Of a stretch of 23,518 bases of DNA, positions 8,456-15,723 are shown piece by piece; within the stretch, counting starts at the first letter, position 1; each line of letters starts with the position of its first letter. The stretch lies in assembly GCA_002329365.1 (NCBI GenBank), contig DCUB01000042.1:1-23518 (forward strand), in the 5' to 3' direction. Source of the DNA: Ruminococcaceae bacterium UBA1425 (lineage in GTDB: Bacteria > Bacillota > Clostridia > Oscillospirales > Acutalibacteraceae). The position numbers and the translations under genes are program-made. The notes beneath the pieces were generated by a model. It had not been told where the DNA came from and did not search any database. It worked only from the letters and a program-made list of their open reading frames with translations.

Positions 8456-8884
8456 ATGTCGCATGATTCGGAATTATTAAATATGACATTTCAGAACGCA
8501 AAAATGGGAATGACCGGTATAGGCAATATTTTAGGTAGCGTTAAGGACGGCAATTTCAGAAACGTGCTTCAAAAGCATGACAAGCAATACAGCGATATTG
8601 CCGGCGAGGCTACGCAAAAGCTTAATTCCATGGGCGAAAAGCCGAAGGATTTGAATCCCGTTACAAAGCTCGGCGCTTTTCTTTCAAGTGAAACAAATAC
8701 GATTATCGACAACAGCACCTCCCATCTGGCCGATATGATGATTCAGGGAACGACGATGGGAATGACAAAGATGCTGACAAAGTGCCGCGAATGCAGCTCC
8801 GCGGGTCCCGACGCACAAAGCCTTGCGCAAAGACTCGTTTCAACCGAGCAGACAAACATCGAGGAGCTTAAAGGCTTTCTGTAA
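8456..8884 (+). CDS. Small all-helical protein, possibly ferritin-like bundle
   Basis: A 142-residue, methionine-rich protein without a signal peptide. Long helices are expected at about 4-55 and 77-140, separated by a Pro/Gly-containing loop (SMGEKPKDLNPVTKLG). The arrangement resembles the ferritin-like four-helix proteins of DUF2383/DUF892 type, but I do not see a clear paired ExxH iron site, so this is a guess from shape. ATG at 8456 is used because AAGGAG (8442-8447) lies 8 nt upstream; the in-frame GTG at 8414 lacks a site. It is 47 nt after the GH5 gene and could be the end of that transcript, and it converges on spoIVA across a hairpin repeat. Its role is unknown; a spore or stress function is possible given the neighbour. 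Confidence 0.7.
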   Translation: MSHDSELLNMTFQNAKMGMTGIGNILGSVKDGNFRNVLQKHDKQYSDIAGEATQKLNSMGEKPKDLNPVTKLGAFLSSETNTIIDNSTSHLADMMIQGTTMGMTKMLTKCRECSSAGPDAQSLAQRLVSTEQTNIEELKGFL

Positions 8885-8924
8885 AGCGTAATTTTCATTT
8901 GAGCGGCTAATCAGAGTTACAAAA

Positions 8925-8969
8925 CGGAACGGTCAAGACCGTTCCGATTATTTTGGTTTTGATACAGCC
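8925..8969. repeat. GGAACGGTC hairpin repeat with GGCTGTATCAAAACC end; bidirectional terminator
   Basis: CGGAACGGTC-AA-GACCGTTCCG (8925-8946) is a perfect 10-bp hairpin. On the minus strand it is followed by TTTTGT, so it can end spoIVA; on plus it is followed by ATTATTTTGG, a weaker tract for the helical-protein gene. The flank 8955-8969 read on minus is GGCTGTATCAAAACC, identical to the left end of the 121-bp element at 11420. Both parts thus belong to one dispersed repeat family. Confidence 0.75.
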
Positions 8970-8999
8970 TGTTTTTTGTTATGCTTTCTGTATGGATTA

Positions 9000-10478
9000 T
9001 TACAGGATTATGCAGATAAGCCCGCTGCAGCCCTCGTTAATTACCTTCTCAAGCGTTTCCTGAAGCTTCATGCGCGCGTCGCCGGGCATTCTGAACAGCT
9101 TGTTGTGAAGCCCCTCGTTCACAAGCCCGTGAAGCGACTTGCCGAATATGTTCGACTCCCATATCTTTGCCGGGTTTTCCTCAAACTCCTTCAAAAGATA
9201 CATTACAAGCTCCTCGGACTGCGACTCCGAGCCGACAATAGGTGCAACCTCTGTTGTGATGTTCGCCTTCATTATGTGAAGTGACGGCGCCGACGCGCGC
9301 AGACGTACGCCGTATCTGCCTCCCTGCCGCATTATCTCCGGCTCCTCAAGGCTTAATTCGTCCTGCGTCGGCATTACAATTCCGTAACCAGTCGCTTCAA
9401 CCTCGTCAAGTGCGTCTTTAAGCCTGTCGTAACGCTTCTTGACCCCGGCAAGCTCCTTCATGCTCGTCATAAGCCCATGCTCACCGTCAATTTCAAGTCC
9501 CGTCGTTTCCGCCAATATCTTATAAAAGAGGTCGGGCAGCATTGTAACGGTTATTCTGGCGCTGCCGTCGGCAAGGTTCATAGAGCCGACTGCGGAGGAC
9601 TTTATATATTCGCAGTCTGTCATATCCTTTGCGACATTTCCAACCTCACGCACGCGTCGTAATTCCTTCGCGGCGTTTTTGATTGCCGAAAGCGTGCTGC
9701 TTCTTAACCAGTGGTCACGGTCAAGCGCCATCAGCCAGTCGGGCAGGTCAATCGAAACCTCCTTGACGGGGAACTCGAACAGCACCTGCGAAAGTATGTC
9801 TTTGATTTCGTTTTCCTCAAGCTCAAGGCAGTTTACGGGCATTACGGGAACGCGGTAGGCATCCGTCAGCTCGGCGGCAAGCGCTTTAACCCTTTGCGAG
9901 TGAGGTTCCGTTGAATTGAGCAGGACAATAAACGGCTTGTCGATTTCGCGCAGCTCCCTGATGACGCGCTCCTCCGCTTCCCTGTACTCCGCTCGCGGGA
10001 TTTCGCTTATCGAACCGTCGGTCGTGACTACAAGCCCTATGGTGGAATGCTCGCTGATAACCTTTTTTGTACCTATCTCGGCAGCCATGTTGAAGGGTAT
10101 CTCGTTTTCAAACCATGGAGTCTTGACCATGCGCGGCTGGTCGTTCTCGATGTACCCGAGCGAGCTGGGAACGATGTACCCGACGCAGTCAATCATCCTT
10201 ACACGAAACGACACGTTTTCCGGAAGCATAATTTCGGCGGCGTTCTCGGGTATGAATTTAGGCTCCGTCGTCATTATTGTCCTTCCGGAAGCTGACTGCG
10301 GCAGCTCGTCTGTCGCGCGTTCACGCTTGAAGCCCTCGCCCATGTTCGGAAGCACAAGCGTATCCATAAAGCGTTTTATAAATGTGGACTTGCCGGTACG
10401 CACCGGACCGACTACACCTATGTAAATGTCGCCCTGCGTACGCTGCGCTATATCCTGATATATATTTTTGGCCTCCAT
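9000..10478 (-). CDS. spoIVA: Stage IV sporulation protein A (spore-coat ATPase)
   Basis: A 492-residue protein, the usual SpoIVA length. The N-terminus MEAKNIYQDIAQRTQGDIYI leads into the Walker A motif GPVRTGKST (residues 24-32). A GTPase-like TRAFAC domain with switch-like RMIDCVGY and TTDGSI follows, then the middle and C-terminal domains ending EGCSGLICIIL. SpoIVA hydrolyses ATP to polymerise on the outer forespore membrane and forms the base layer for coat assembly in the mother cell. The ATG at 10478 has GGGAGG 6 nt upstream. It is a single-gene unit, flanked by a convergent gene on one side and a divergent GNAT gene on the other. A sigma-E promoter is expected in 10479-10600, but I could not assign one with confidence. 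It is the best taxonomic marker in the window. Confidence 0.97.
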   Translation of the reverse strand: MEAKNIYQDIAQRTQGDIYIGVVGPVRTGKSTFIKRFMDTLVLPNMGEGFKRERATDELPQSASGRTIMTTEPKFIPENAAEIMLPENVSFRVRMIDCVGYIVPSSLGYIENDQPRMVKTPWFENEIPFNMAAEIGTKKVISEHSTIGLVVTTDGSISEIPRAEYREAEERVIRELREIDKPFIVLLNSTEPHSQRVKALAAELTDAYRVPVMPVNCLELEENEIKDILSQVLFEFPVKEVSIDLPDWLMALDRDHWLRSSTLSAIKNAAKELRRVREVGNVAKDMTDCEYIKSSAVGSMNLADGSARITVTMLPDLFYKILAETTGLEIDGEHGLMTSMKELAGVKKRYDRLKDALDEVEATGYGIVMPTQDELSLEEPEIMRQGGRYGVRLRASAPSLHIMKANITTEVAPIVGSESQSEELVMYLLKEFEENPAKIWESNIFGKSLHGLVNEGLHNKLFRMPGDARMKLQETLEKVINEGCSGLICIIL

Positions 10479-10605
10479 GATTTTCCTCCCGTTAAATAAT
10501 ATTAGTAATGTCTATTCAACATGTCCCTTATATATGACAAAGGAGGAAAAATTTTTGGCACAACATAAAATGCGGTTTAATGTAAAATAAATACTTCAAA
10601 CTGTC

Positions 10606-10634
10606 TTTTCAAAAGGTAAAATATATGATATAAT
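10606..10634 (+). promoter_or_regulatory. Promoter of the GNAT acetyltransferase gene
   Basis: TTTTCA (10606-10611), a 17-nt spacer and a perfect TATAAT (10629-10634) lie about 30 nt before the ATG at 10665. The -35 matches consensus at four of six positions. Confidence 0.55.
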
Positions 10635-10664
10635 TAAGTCAATAAAGTGTTGGAGTTGTTAAAA

Positions 10665-11300
10665 ATGACGAAAAAAACACGTGTAAAATCAAAACGCCTT
10701 CTTATCGAACCGTTATCCGCCGACGAATTAAGCGAGCTTATTGATTCAACCGCGGATGACAGTCTTTTGGCAGCATACAACGAAATGCTTTCGGGCGTCA
10801 GGGACAATCCCGAAAACGCACAATGGCATACATACTGGAGAATAAAATTAAAAGACACCGGCGCTGAAATAGGCGGTGTATGCTTCAAAGGCGCTCCAAA
10901 CAAACGCCATGAGATTGAGATAAAATACTTCATAGACGAGCAGCACAGTCAAAAGGGCTACGCCACCGAAGCGCTTAAGGTCATGTCGGACTGGGCATTT
11001 TATCAGAAGGATGTATATTTCATCCGCGCCGAAACAGACGACGGCGGCGACGCCTACAAGCGCGTTCTTGAAAAGTGCAAATATTTGCCCGCAAAAGACG
11101 GAGACGGACGCGTCTACGAGCGTGAAAAAAGCGCCTCATACTGGCTGGGCGCATATCTTTGTATCGGGCTTAGCATAGGCTTAACAATGGGAACATTGCT
11201 CGGCAATATGGCAATATTTATGTGCTTTTCCACGGCGTTCGGAATTACCGTAGGCGCCATACTCGACGCCGCGGACAAAAAGCTCAGAAAGCGCGATTGA
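10665..11300 (+). CDS. GNAT-family N-acetyltransferase with C-terminal membrane hairpin
   Basis: A 211-residue protein. Residues about 8-145 are a GNAT domain: KRLLIEPL as strand 1, YWRIKLKDTGAEIGGVCFKG, and the acetyl-CoA loop HSQKGYATEAL (Q-x-G-x-A form), as in RimJ/RimL-like enzymes. From about residue 155 a Gly-rich hydrophobic tail (YLCIGLSIGLTMGTLLGNMA and the following stretch to GAILDA) makes two membrane segments ending in a basic KKLRKRD. This would hold the enzyme on the inner face of the membrane, an unusual fusion for a GNAT protein. ATG at 10665 follows GGAG by 9 nt; a TTG at 10647 overlaps that site and is not used. It is monocistronic and divergent from spoIVA. The acceptor is unknown. 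Confidence 0.82.
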   Translation: MTKKTRVKSKRLLIEPLSADELSELIDSTADDSLLAAYNEMLSGVRDNPENAQWHTYWRIKLKDTGAEIGGVCFKGAPNKRHEIEIKYFIDEQHSQKGYATEALKVMSDWAFYQKDVYFIRAETDDGGDAYKRVLEKCKYLPAKDGDGRVYEREKSASYWLGAYLCIGLSIGLTMGTLLGNMAIFMCFSTAFGITVGAILDAADKKLRKRD

Positions 11301-11333
11301 TTCCGTTTAATTATATGCTTCAGGATACCCTGC

Positions 11334-11353
11334 GGAACGGTCAAGACCGTTCC
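11334..11353. repeat. GGAACGGTC hairpin repeat, solo copy
   Basis: GGAACGGTC-AA-GACCGTTCC is a perfect 9-bp hairpin identical in core to the one at 8925-8946. It is bordered by CCCTGC on the left and CTACGA on the right. No T tract follows on either strand, so it is more a mobile-type repeat than a plain terminator. Confidence 0.75.
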
Positions 11354-11419
11354 CTACGAATAAAACTATACATTCATCTAAGATTCTGCATTGTTTTTAG
11401 CGATATTTCGGCAAAAGAC

Positions 11420-11540
11420 GGCTGTATCAAAACCAGGAACGGTCAAGACAAATCCCTGCATGTTGATTTTCATAGCTATGAAAAAACAACTTTGTATGGA
11501 ACGGTCTTGACCGTTTTGAAATTCAGGCTTTAATACAGCC
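11420..11540. mobile_element. 121-bp MITE-like hairpin element
   Basis: The ends are inverted repeats: GGCTGTATCAAA (11420-11431) and TTTAATACAGCC (11529-11540). Inside, AACGGTCAAGAC (11438-11449) is matched in inverse by GTCTTGACCGTT (11504-11515), and the centre is a perfect palindrome TTTTCATAGCTATGAAAA (11467-11484). The whole unit can fold into one long imperfect hairpin and has no coding capacity. It lies in the tail-to-tail space between the GNAT gene and the PglC-like gene, where it may also end transcripts. No target-site duplication is obvious. Confidence 0.65.
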
Positions 11541-11586
11541 TCGTTATTTTTGCGCCTTCGTTTCAATATTTGATTTTTTATCGTCG

Positions 11587-12237
11587 CTAAACAATTACCG
11601 TATCGTCGCTTTTTGCTCCCATAAACGGCTCCATCGTAGCTGATGTTTCGCTACTTATACCGTCGCGGCGAAGCACGTTTTTGATTGTAGCCAATATTAT
11701 CATAACGTCGCCCGCAAAGGTGATGTTGTCAACGTATTCGACATCAAGCCTGAACCTGTCCTCCCACGACAAAAGGTTTCTGCCGTTTGTCTGAGCAAGG
11801 CCCGAAAGACCCGGGCGCACCTCGTGGCGTCTTCTCTGCTCGCTGCTGTAAAGGGGCAGATATGACACAAGCAAAGGACGGGGACCTATAAGGCTCATAT
11901 CGCCTTTTAAGATGTTATAAAACTCGGGCAGTTCATCAAGACTTGTTGAGCGAAGAAACCTGCCGAAGCGGGTAAGACGAACGTCGTCCGGCAGAAGTTC
12001 GCCGTTTATGTCTCTTTCGTCAGTCATTGTTCTGAATTTGTAAAGCACGAAAAGCTTTTCGTTCCTGCCCGGGCGCTCCTGACGGAATAAAACTGGGCTG
12101 CCGAGCTTTACTCGTACAAGAAGGAAAATAAACATAAAAACGGGGCTGAGCAAAATGAGCACCAGAAAAGAAACGGCAACGTCTATGAGCCGCTTGAAGA
12201 ATATGTAGTATAAACCTCGCTTCCTGTTGTTTCGCAT
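11587..12237 (-). CDS. PglC-like polyprenol-phosphate phosphoglycosyl transferase
   Basis: A 216-residue monotopic phosphoglycosyl transferase, about the size of PglC. The N-terminal hydrophobic helix (about 17-42) carries the Ser-Pro break (LLSPVF) that makes it re-entrant. Then come YKFRTM (67-72), the catalytic Asp101-Glu102 in RSTSLDELPEF, LIGPRPL (116-122) and HEVRPGLSGLAQ. The enzyme moves a sugar-1-phosphate from UDP-sugar onto undecaprenyl phosphate at the inner membrane, the first step of glycan assembly. The tail SSETSATMEPFMG also fits the PglC branch. ATG at 12237 has GGAG 10 nt upstream, inside the end of the aminotransferase gene; the gap is 5 nt. Longer in-frame readings would overlap that gene and lack family homology. 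The likely substrate is UDP-diNAcBac or a similar sugar, inferred from the partner. Confidence 0.9.
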   Translation of the reverse strand: MRNNRKRGLYYIFFKRLIDVAVSFLVLILLSPVFMFIFLLVRVKLGSPVLFRQERPGRNEKLFVLYKFRTMTDERDINGELLPDDVRLTRFGRFLRSTSLDELPEFYNILKGDMSLIGPRPLLVSYLPLYSSEQRRRHEVRPGLSGLAQTNGRNLLSWEDRFRLDVEYVDNITFAGDVMIILATIKNVLRRDGISSETSATMEPFMGAKSDDTVIV

Positions 12238-12242
12238 TTTTA

Positions 12243-13379
12243 TCAGGCTCCGATGATTCTTAATGTGTTCTCTACGATAAAAGACTGCTGTTCGGGCGTC
12301 AGAGCGTCGCCGCCCGGGAGACATACGCCGTATCTGAACAGCTTTTCGCAGACGAAGCTGCCGTCGTCGTTGTGAGAAAACGATTTGCAGCCGCTGAAAA
12401 CCGGCTGCATGTGCATCGGCTTCCACGCAGGACGCGTTTCAACGTTTTGCCTGTTCATCTCGGCGCAAATAAATGCCGGCTCTGCTTTTACGCTTTCATC
12501 AAGCGTTATTACCGTTATCCAGTGGTTCATCTCGCAGTCTTCCGGCTCCGGCATAACATGAACGGGCGTGCCGGAAAAGCCCTCTTTATAACGCCTGAAA
12601 ATGGCAGCCCTTCTTTTCAGCTTTTCATCGATTATTTCAAGCTGTCCCCTGCCGATTCCGGCGCAGATGTTTGAAAGCCTGTAGTTGTAGCCTATCTCCT
12701 TGTGCTCATAGTGGGGAACAGACTCGCGCGACTGCGTTGCCCAGAAAAGCATTTTGTCGTATTCCTCTTTTGTTTTGCAAAGCACCATACCGCCGCCGGA
12801 GGTAGTTATTATCTTGTTGCCGTTGAAAGACATTATGCCGAGGTCGCCTAATGTTCCGCAGTGCTTTCCCCTGTATCTGCTGCCGAACGCCTCGGCAGAG
12901 TCCTCAATTATAGGCACGTTGTATTTTTTGCATATGGGAATAATCCTGTCCCAGCCGGCGCTCAGTCCGTAAAGGTCGACCACTATAACGGCCTTCGGCA
13001 TTTTGCCCCGTTTTTCCGCGTCGTCAAAGGCCTTTTGCAGCGCGATGGGCGACATGTTCCAGGTTTCCGGCTCGGAATCTATAAAAACAAGCTCGGCTTT
13101 TTCGTAAGCCGCGGCGTTGCAGCTTCCGCTGAAGGTGAAGGACGAGCAAAAAACAACGTCACCGCTTCCTACGCCGAGGTATTTCAGCGACAGATGAATA
13201 GCAGCAGTGCCCGACGACAGTGCAAGAGGATAAGGCACGCCGAGATATTCACCCGTTTCCTTTTCAAAAGCGTTCACATTCGGACCTAACGGCGCTATCC
13301 AGTTTGTGTCGAAGGCCTCCTTTATGTATTTCATTTCTCCTCCGCCCATGTAAGGCGGGCTGAGATAAATTCTTTCCAT
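12243..13379 (-). CDS. DegT/DnrJ/EryC1/StrS aminotransferase, PglE-like
   Basis: A 378-residue PLP-dependent sugar aminotransferase of normal length. It opens with RIYLSPPYMGGGEMKYIKEA, the typical PglE/PseC-type start. SSGTAAIHL (55-63) binds the cofactor phosphate, EDSAEAFGS (159-167) contributes the PLP-ring Asp, and SFNGNKIITTSGGG holds the Schiff-base Lys189. Together with the PglC-like gene 5 nt downstream it fits formation of a 4-amino-4,6-dideoxy sugar (bacillosamine type). The dehydratase (PglF) and acetyltransferase (PglD) needed for that route are not in the window; the GNAT at 10665 is not a PglD-type enzyme. The ATG at 13379 has a weak GGGGTGA site and the gene is served by a strong promoter at 13433-13461. 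Confidence 0.9.
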   Translation of the reverse strand: MERIYLSPPYMGGGEMKYIKEAFDTNWIAPLGPNVNAFEKETGEYLGVPYPLALSSGTAAIHLSLKYLGVGSGDVVFCSSFTFSGSCNAAAYEKAELVFIDSEPETWNMSPIALQKAFDDAEKRGKMPKAVIVVDLYGLSAGWDRIIPICKKYNVPIIEDSAEAFGSRYRGKHCGTLGDLGIMSFNGNKIITTSGGGMVLCKTKEEYDKMLFWATQSRESVPHYEHKEIGYNYRLSNICAGIGRGQLEIIDEKLKRRAAIFRRYKEGFSGTPVHVMPEPEDCEMNHWITVITLDESVKAEPAFICAEMNRQNVETRPAWKPMHMQPVFSGCKSFSHNDDGSFVCEKLFRYGVCLPGGDALTPEQQSFIVENTLRIIGA

Positions 13380-13432
13380 ATTTCACCCCGGAGTTTTTCA
13401 TTCCCATTGAATTTTTGTAATACCTTATAATA

Positions 13433-13461
13433 ATTTTATTACTATTTCTGTGCATTGTCAA
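13433..13461 (-). promoter_or_regulatory. Promoter of the aminotransferase/PglC operon
   Basis: On the minus strand a perfect TTGACA (13461-13456), 17 nt and TAAAAT (13438-13433) form a near-consensus housekeeping promoter. The predicted leader is about 47 nt. Confidence 0.72.
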
Positions 13462-13548
13462 GCAACCGCGCCTGCAGATTATTTCCTGTTGTTTTTATTC
13501 CTGCAAATTATGTTAGTTCTTTTTTGCTGTTATTATATTAAATATGTG

Positions 13549-13557
13549 TGGTATAAT
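13549..13557 (+). promoter_or_regulatory. Extended -10 promoter of the 36-residue peptide gene
   Basis: TG-G-TATAAT is a perfect extended -10 element. No good -35 is seen at the usual distance, which fits an extended -10 promoter. The expected start of transcription near 13564 leaves a leader of only about 20 nt, just enough for the ribosome site GGAGGTG at 13571-13577. Confidence 0.6.
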
Positions 13558-13583
13558 TTCTAAAAACATCGGAGGTGAACATA

Positions 13584-13694
13584 ATGGAGGCTATTCTTGA
13601 ATTTGTCGAAAAGCTTTTATCGTTCCTGAAGGAGTCCGAAGCCGCGGGCATAATAGCCATTATAAAAGACTTCTTCGCAAACTTCGGCATATAA
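13584..13694 (+). CDS. 36-residue amphipathic peptide, unknown function
   Basis: A short reading frame with all signals of a real gene: an extended -10 promoter (13549-13557), GGAGGTG 6 nt before the ATG, and a strong intrinsic terminator starting 20 nt after the stop. The product starts MEAILEFVEKLLSFLKES and continues EAAGIIAIIKDFFANFGI. On a helical wheel residues 1-17 put all charged and polar side chains (E2, E6, E9, K10, S13, K16, E17) on one face and I/L/F/V on the other. The second half is very hydrophobic with one K-D pair. Net charge is about -3, with no Cys and no leader-type cleavage site. The pattern recalls phenol-soluble-modulin-like or membrane-binding small proteins, but I recognise no family. 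A signalling, toxic or membrane-protein-partner role are all possible. Confidence 0.72.
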   Translation: MEAILEFVEKLLSFLKESEAAGIIAIIKDFFANFGI

Positions 13695-13713
13695 TTCTTT
13701 TCAGCCTTAGCTT

Positions 13714-13747
13714 ACAGATGTCCCGACAAAGTCGGGACATCTGTTTT
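13714..13747. terminator. Strong intrinsic terminator, bidirectional
   Basis: ACAGATGTCCCGAC-AAA-GTCGGGACATCTGT is a perfect 14-bp stem with a 3-nt loop. On plus it ends in TTTTGT and closes the peptide gene. On minus the stem is followed by AAGCTAAG without a long T run, so termination of the GH36 operon there is less sure. Confidence 0.88.
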
Positions 13748-13750
13748 GTA

Positions 13751-15709
13751 TTAATATGAGTAAAACAAAAGCTTTGACTCTCTTTTTGTATCAATAGTTA
13801 TGTTGAACCCGTCATTTATCAGAGTGGTTCCGTTTATCACTGTTTTTTCGCCGCTGTCCTTGTCGGTGAACGTGTATGTTTTGCAGTTCTTAATTCCGCC
13901 GAGGTTGAAAACGGCGCTGTTGTAAGGCGACTTTGAGCGCCTGAAAGCAAGGATAACTCCCCTGCCCTCCTCCGGGTACTCAAACTGCATTGCGCACCAG
14001 CTTTGCTTGTCGGTCGTTGTTGACGTTAAGGGATAAAAATCGTGCTCCATTAATTCGCGTACCGCCTTATATTCTTCGTTTATACTTCGAATCCAGTCAA
14101 AGGTTTGCTCCGACACCTGATTTTCGTCCTCCATCTCGGAAAACAGAAAATTATTGCCAAGCGCAGTAGTATAACAGCTTCTGGCGTGATATGTGTCGTT
14201 CATAGTTCTGCCGATTGACGTGCCGTGAAACGGAATCCACCGGCTTAAAGCGAGTGTGTGGTTTTGCGCTATATCGGGGTCATGGTTTGCCGGACACTGG
14301 TAGTCGCTTCGCCAAAGCGGCGTAGAGCGCCTTAACGTTTCTATATCAATACGCCTGCCGCCCGAAGCGCAGTTGTCTATGATAAGCCCGGGAAATTCCC
14401 TTAGAAGCTCGTCCCAAAGTCTGTAAAGGCCCATAATATGCTTGATTTCGTGAATACCTTTTCTGTTCGGCTCGTCGTTTTGTCTCCAGTATTCAAGAGG
14501 GTCAAAATTAAAATCCTGACGGTAGCAGCCGATATTCAATTCCCTGATTTTTTCTTTAAGAAGGTTAAAGCAGTATTCCCACGCGTCGCGTCTGCCGAGG
14601 TCGAGCAAAAGGTTGCCGCTGTCGCCTAAGCTTAGAAAAAATTCCGGGTGCTCCTTTGTTATGGGGGTGTTTTTCACTACTCTTTCGGGTTCAAACCAAA
14701 GAATAAACCTCAAGCCGTTGTCTTTTAAAGCTTTTACAACTTCCCGGAAACCGTCGGGATGATATGTTTTGTTAATTGTCCAGTCGCCCGTGTGTACACC
14801 CCAGTCGCCTTCAAACTCGTTCGGGCACGGCAGCCCGGAAGGGCCGTACCAGCCCGCGTCCACCCACGCGAATTCAAAGCCGAGATTTTTTTCGGACGCT
14901 TTATTGATTCTCGCAACCATTTTATAGGATGAAAGTCCGCCCCACATTGAAAACGAAAGCGGCGCGTGCTTTGCCCTTTTGCCGCCTATTTGCGAATAAT
15001 AATCCCTTATGACTTTCCGAAACTCGTTATGGGCATTATCTATTCCGTTTTCGTACGTCATTATAACTATCGAAGACGTGCGGATTTTTTCGCCAGGATG
15101 AAGCACAAACGACAGTTCCTCAATACCTGTCGCTATGCGGATATCCGAAACGCTTCTTTCAAGCCTGCAAAACCACTGTCCTGTCCAGCCAATGGCAAAA
15201 ATGACGCCCTTTTCCCGCCTGTTGATGTTGAAAAACGGGAGTTTGCTTTGTGACGAACGACCGCCCGTCGTCGAATAGTATTTGCTTTCGCCGGGATATA
15301 TAGACGCAAAACGCTGGTTGCGCGACGATATCTTTTCAACGTCGCAGCAAAATTCCATGTCGTCCCACGTTGAGCCTGTCGGGCTGTAAACGACGGTGTC
15401 GGCACCGTTTGCGACAAACGCCTTGGAAAAAGGTCTTTTGTCCTCGTCAAAGGGTATCGGCACGTCGCAGTCGCACAGCTCCGTTATAAGTCCCGAATCG
15501 GAGCTGCCTGTGTTTTCAAGCCAGTTTACCCATGTATAAGCGCTGCCTGTCTTTATAAAAACGCTTGAAATTCTGAGACCGTCGGCGAGTATGTGTTCGC
15601 TAACGGTTTCTCCGTCTTTTTCGTATTGCGACGTGCTTTTATGTAAGTCGCCGAAGGGTATTCCGTTATATTTGAACGAGAATAATACTTTATTGCCGAA
15701 AAGCTCCAT
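13751..15709 (-). CDS. GH36 alpha-galactosidase-type glycoside hydrolase, cytoplasmic
   Basis: A 652-residue clan-D enzyme with the N-terminal beta-sandwich (about 1-240), a TIM barrel starting at SFSMWGG (about 252) and a C-terminal beta domain. Key elements are EFAWVDAGWYG (279-289), ILWFEPERV (336-344), nucleophile Asp399 in GCYRQDFNFD, IDNCASGGRRID (444-455) and acid/base Asp469 in LWRSDYQCP. The nucleophile motif is YRQDFN rather than the YIKWDMN of classical GH36 alpha-galactosidases, so a related alpha-linked sugar such as GalNAc or galactosamine is possible. There is no signal peptide. ATG at 15709 follows GGAGG by 6 nt. It is the last gene of a five-gene operon with SIS, SGNH, nitroreductase and DUF6054-like genes. 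Confidence 0.9.
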   Translation of the reverse strand: MELFGNKVLFSFKYNGIPFGDLHKSTSQYEKDGETVSEHILADGLRISSVFIKTGSAYTWVNWLENTGSSDSGLITELCDCDVPIPFDEDKRPFSKAFVANGADTVVYSPTGSTWDDMEFCCDVEKISSRNQRFASIYPGESKYYSTTGGRSSQSKLPFFNINRREKGVIFAIGWTGQWFCRLERSVSDIRIATGIEELSFVLHPGEKIRTSSIVIMTYENGIDNAHNEFRKVIRDYYSQIGGKRAKHAPLSFSMWGGLSSYKMVARINKASEKNLGFEFAWVDAGWYGPSGLPCPNEFEGDWGVHTGDWTINKTYHPDGFREVVKALKDNGLRFILWFEPERVVKNTPITKEHPEFFLSLGDSGNLLLDLGRRDAWEYCFNLLKEKIRELNIGCYRQDFNFDPLEYWRQNDEPNRKGIHEIKHIMGLYRLWDELLREFPGLIIDNCASGGRRIDIETLRRSTPLWRSDYQCPANHDPDIAQNHTLALSRWIPFHGTSIGRTMNDTYHARSCYTTALGNNFLFSEMEDENQVSEQTFDWIRSINEEYKAVRELMEHDFYPLTSTTTDKQSWCAMQFEYPEEGRGVILAFRRSKSPYNSAVFNLGGIKNCKTYTFTDKDSGEKTVINGTTLINDGFNITIDTKRESKLLFYSY

Positions 15710-15723
15710 ATTATTCCTCCGTC

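Noticed and set aside
10500..10600. Sigma-E promoter for spoIVA
   Set aside because: TCATATATA is near the expected -35 on the minus strand, but no CATACAnT-like -10 at 14-15 nt is convincing, so no site is called.
8925..11540. CRISPR array made of GGAACGGTC repeats
   Set aside because: The copies are irregularly spaced, in both orientations, palindromic and lack uniform spacers or cas genes.
12238..12426. 63-residue N-terminal extension of the PglC-like protein
   Set aside because: It overlaps the aminotransferase gene, is Arg/Gln-rich shadow sequence, and the ATG at 12237 has its own ribosome site and starts the family domain.
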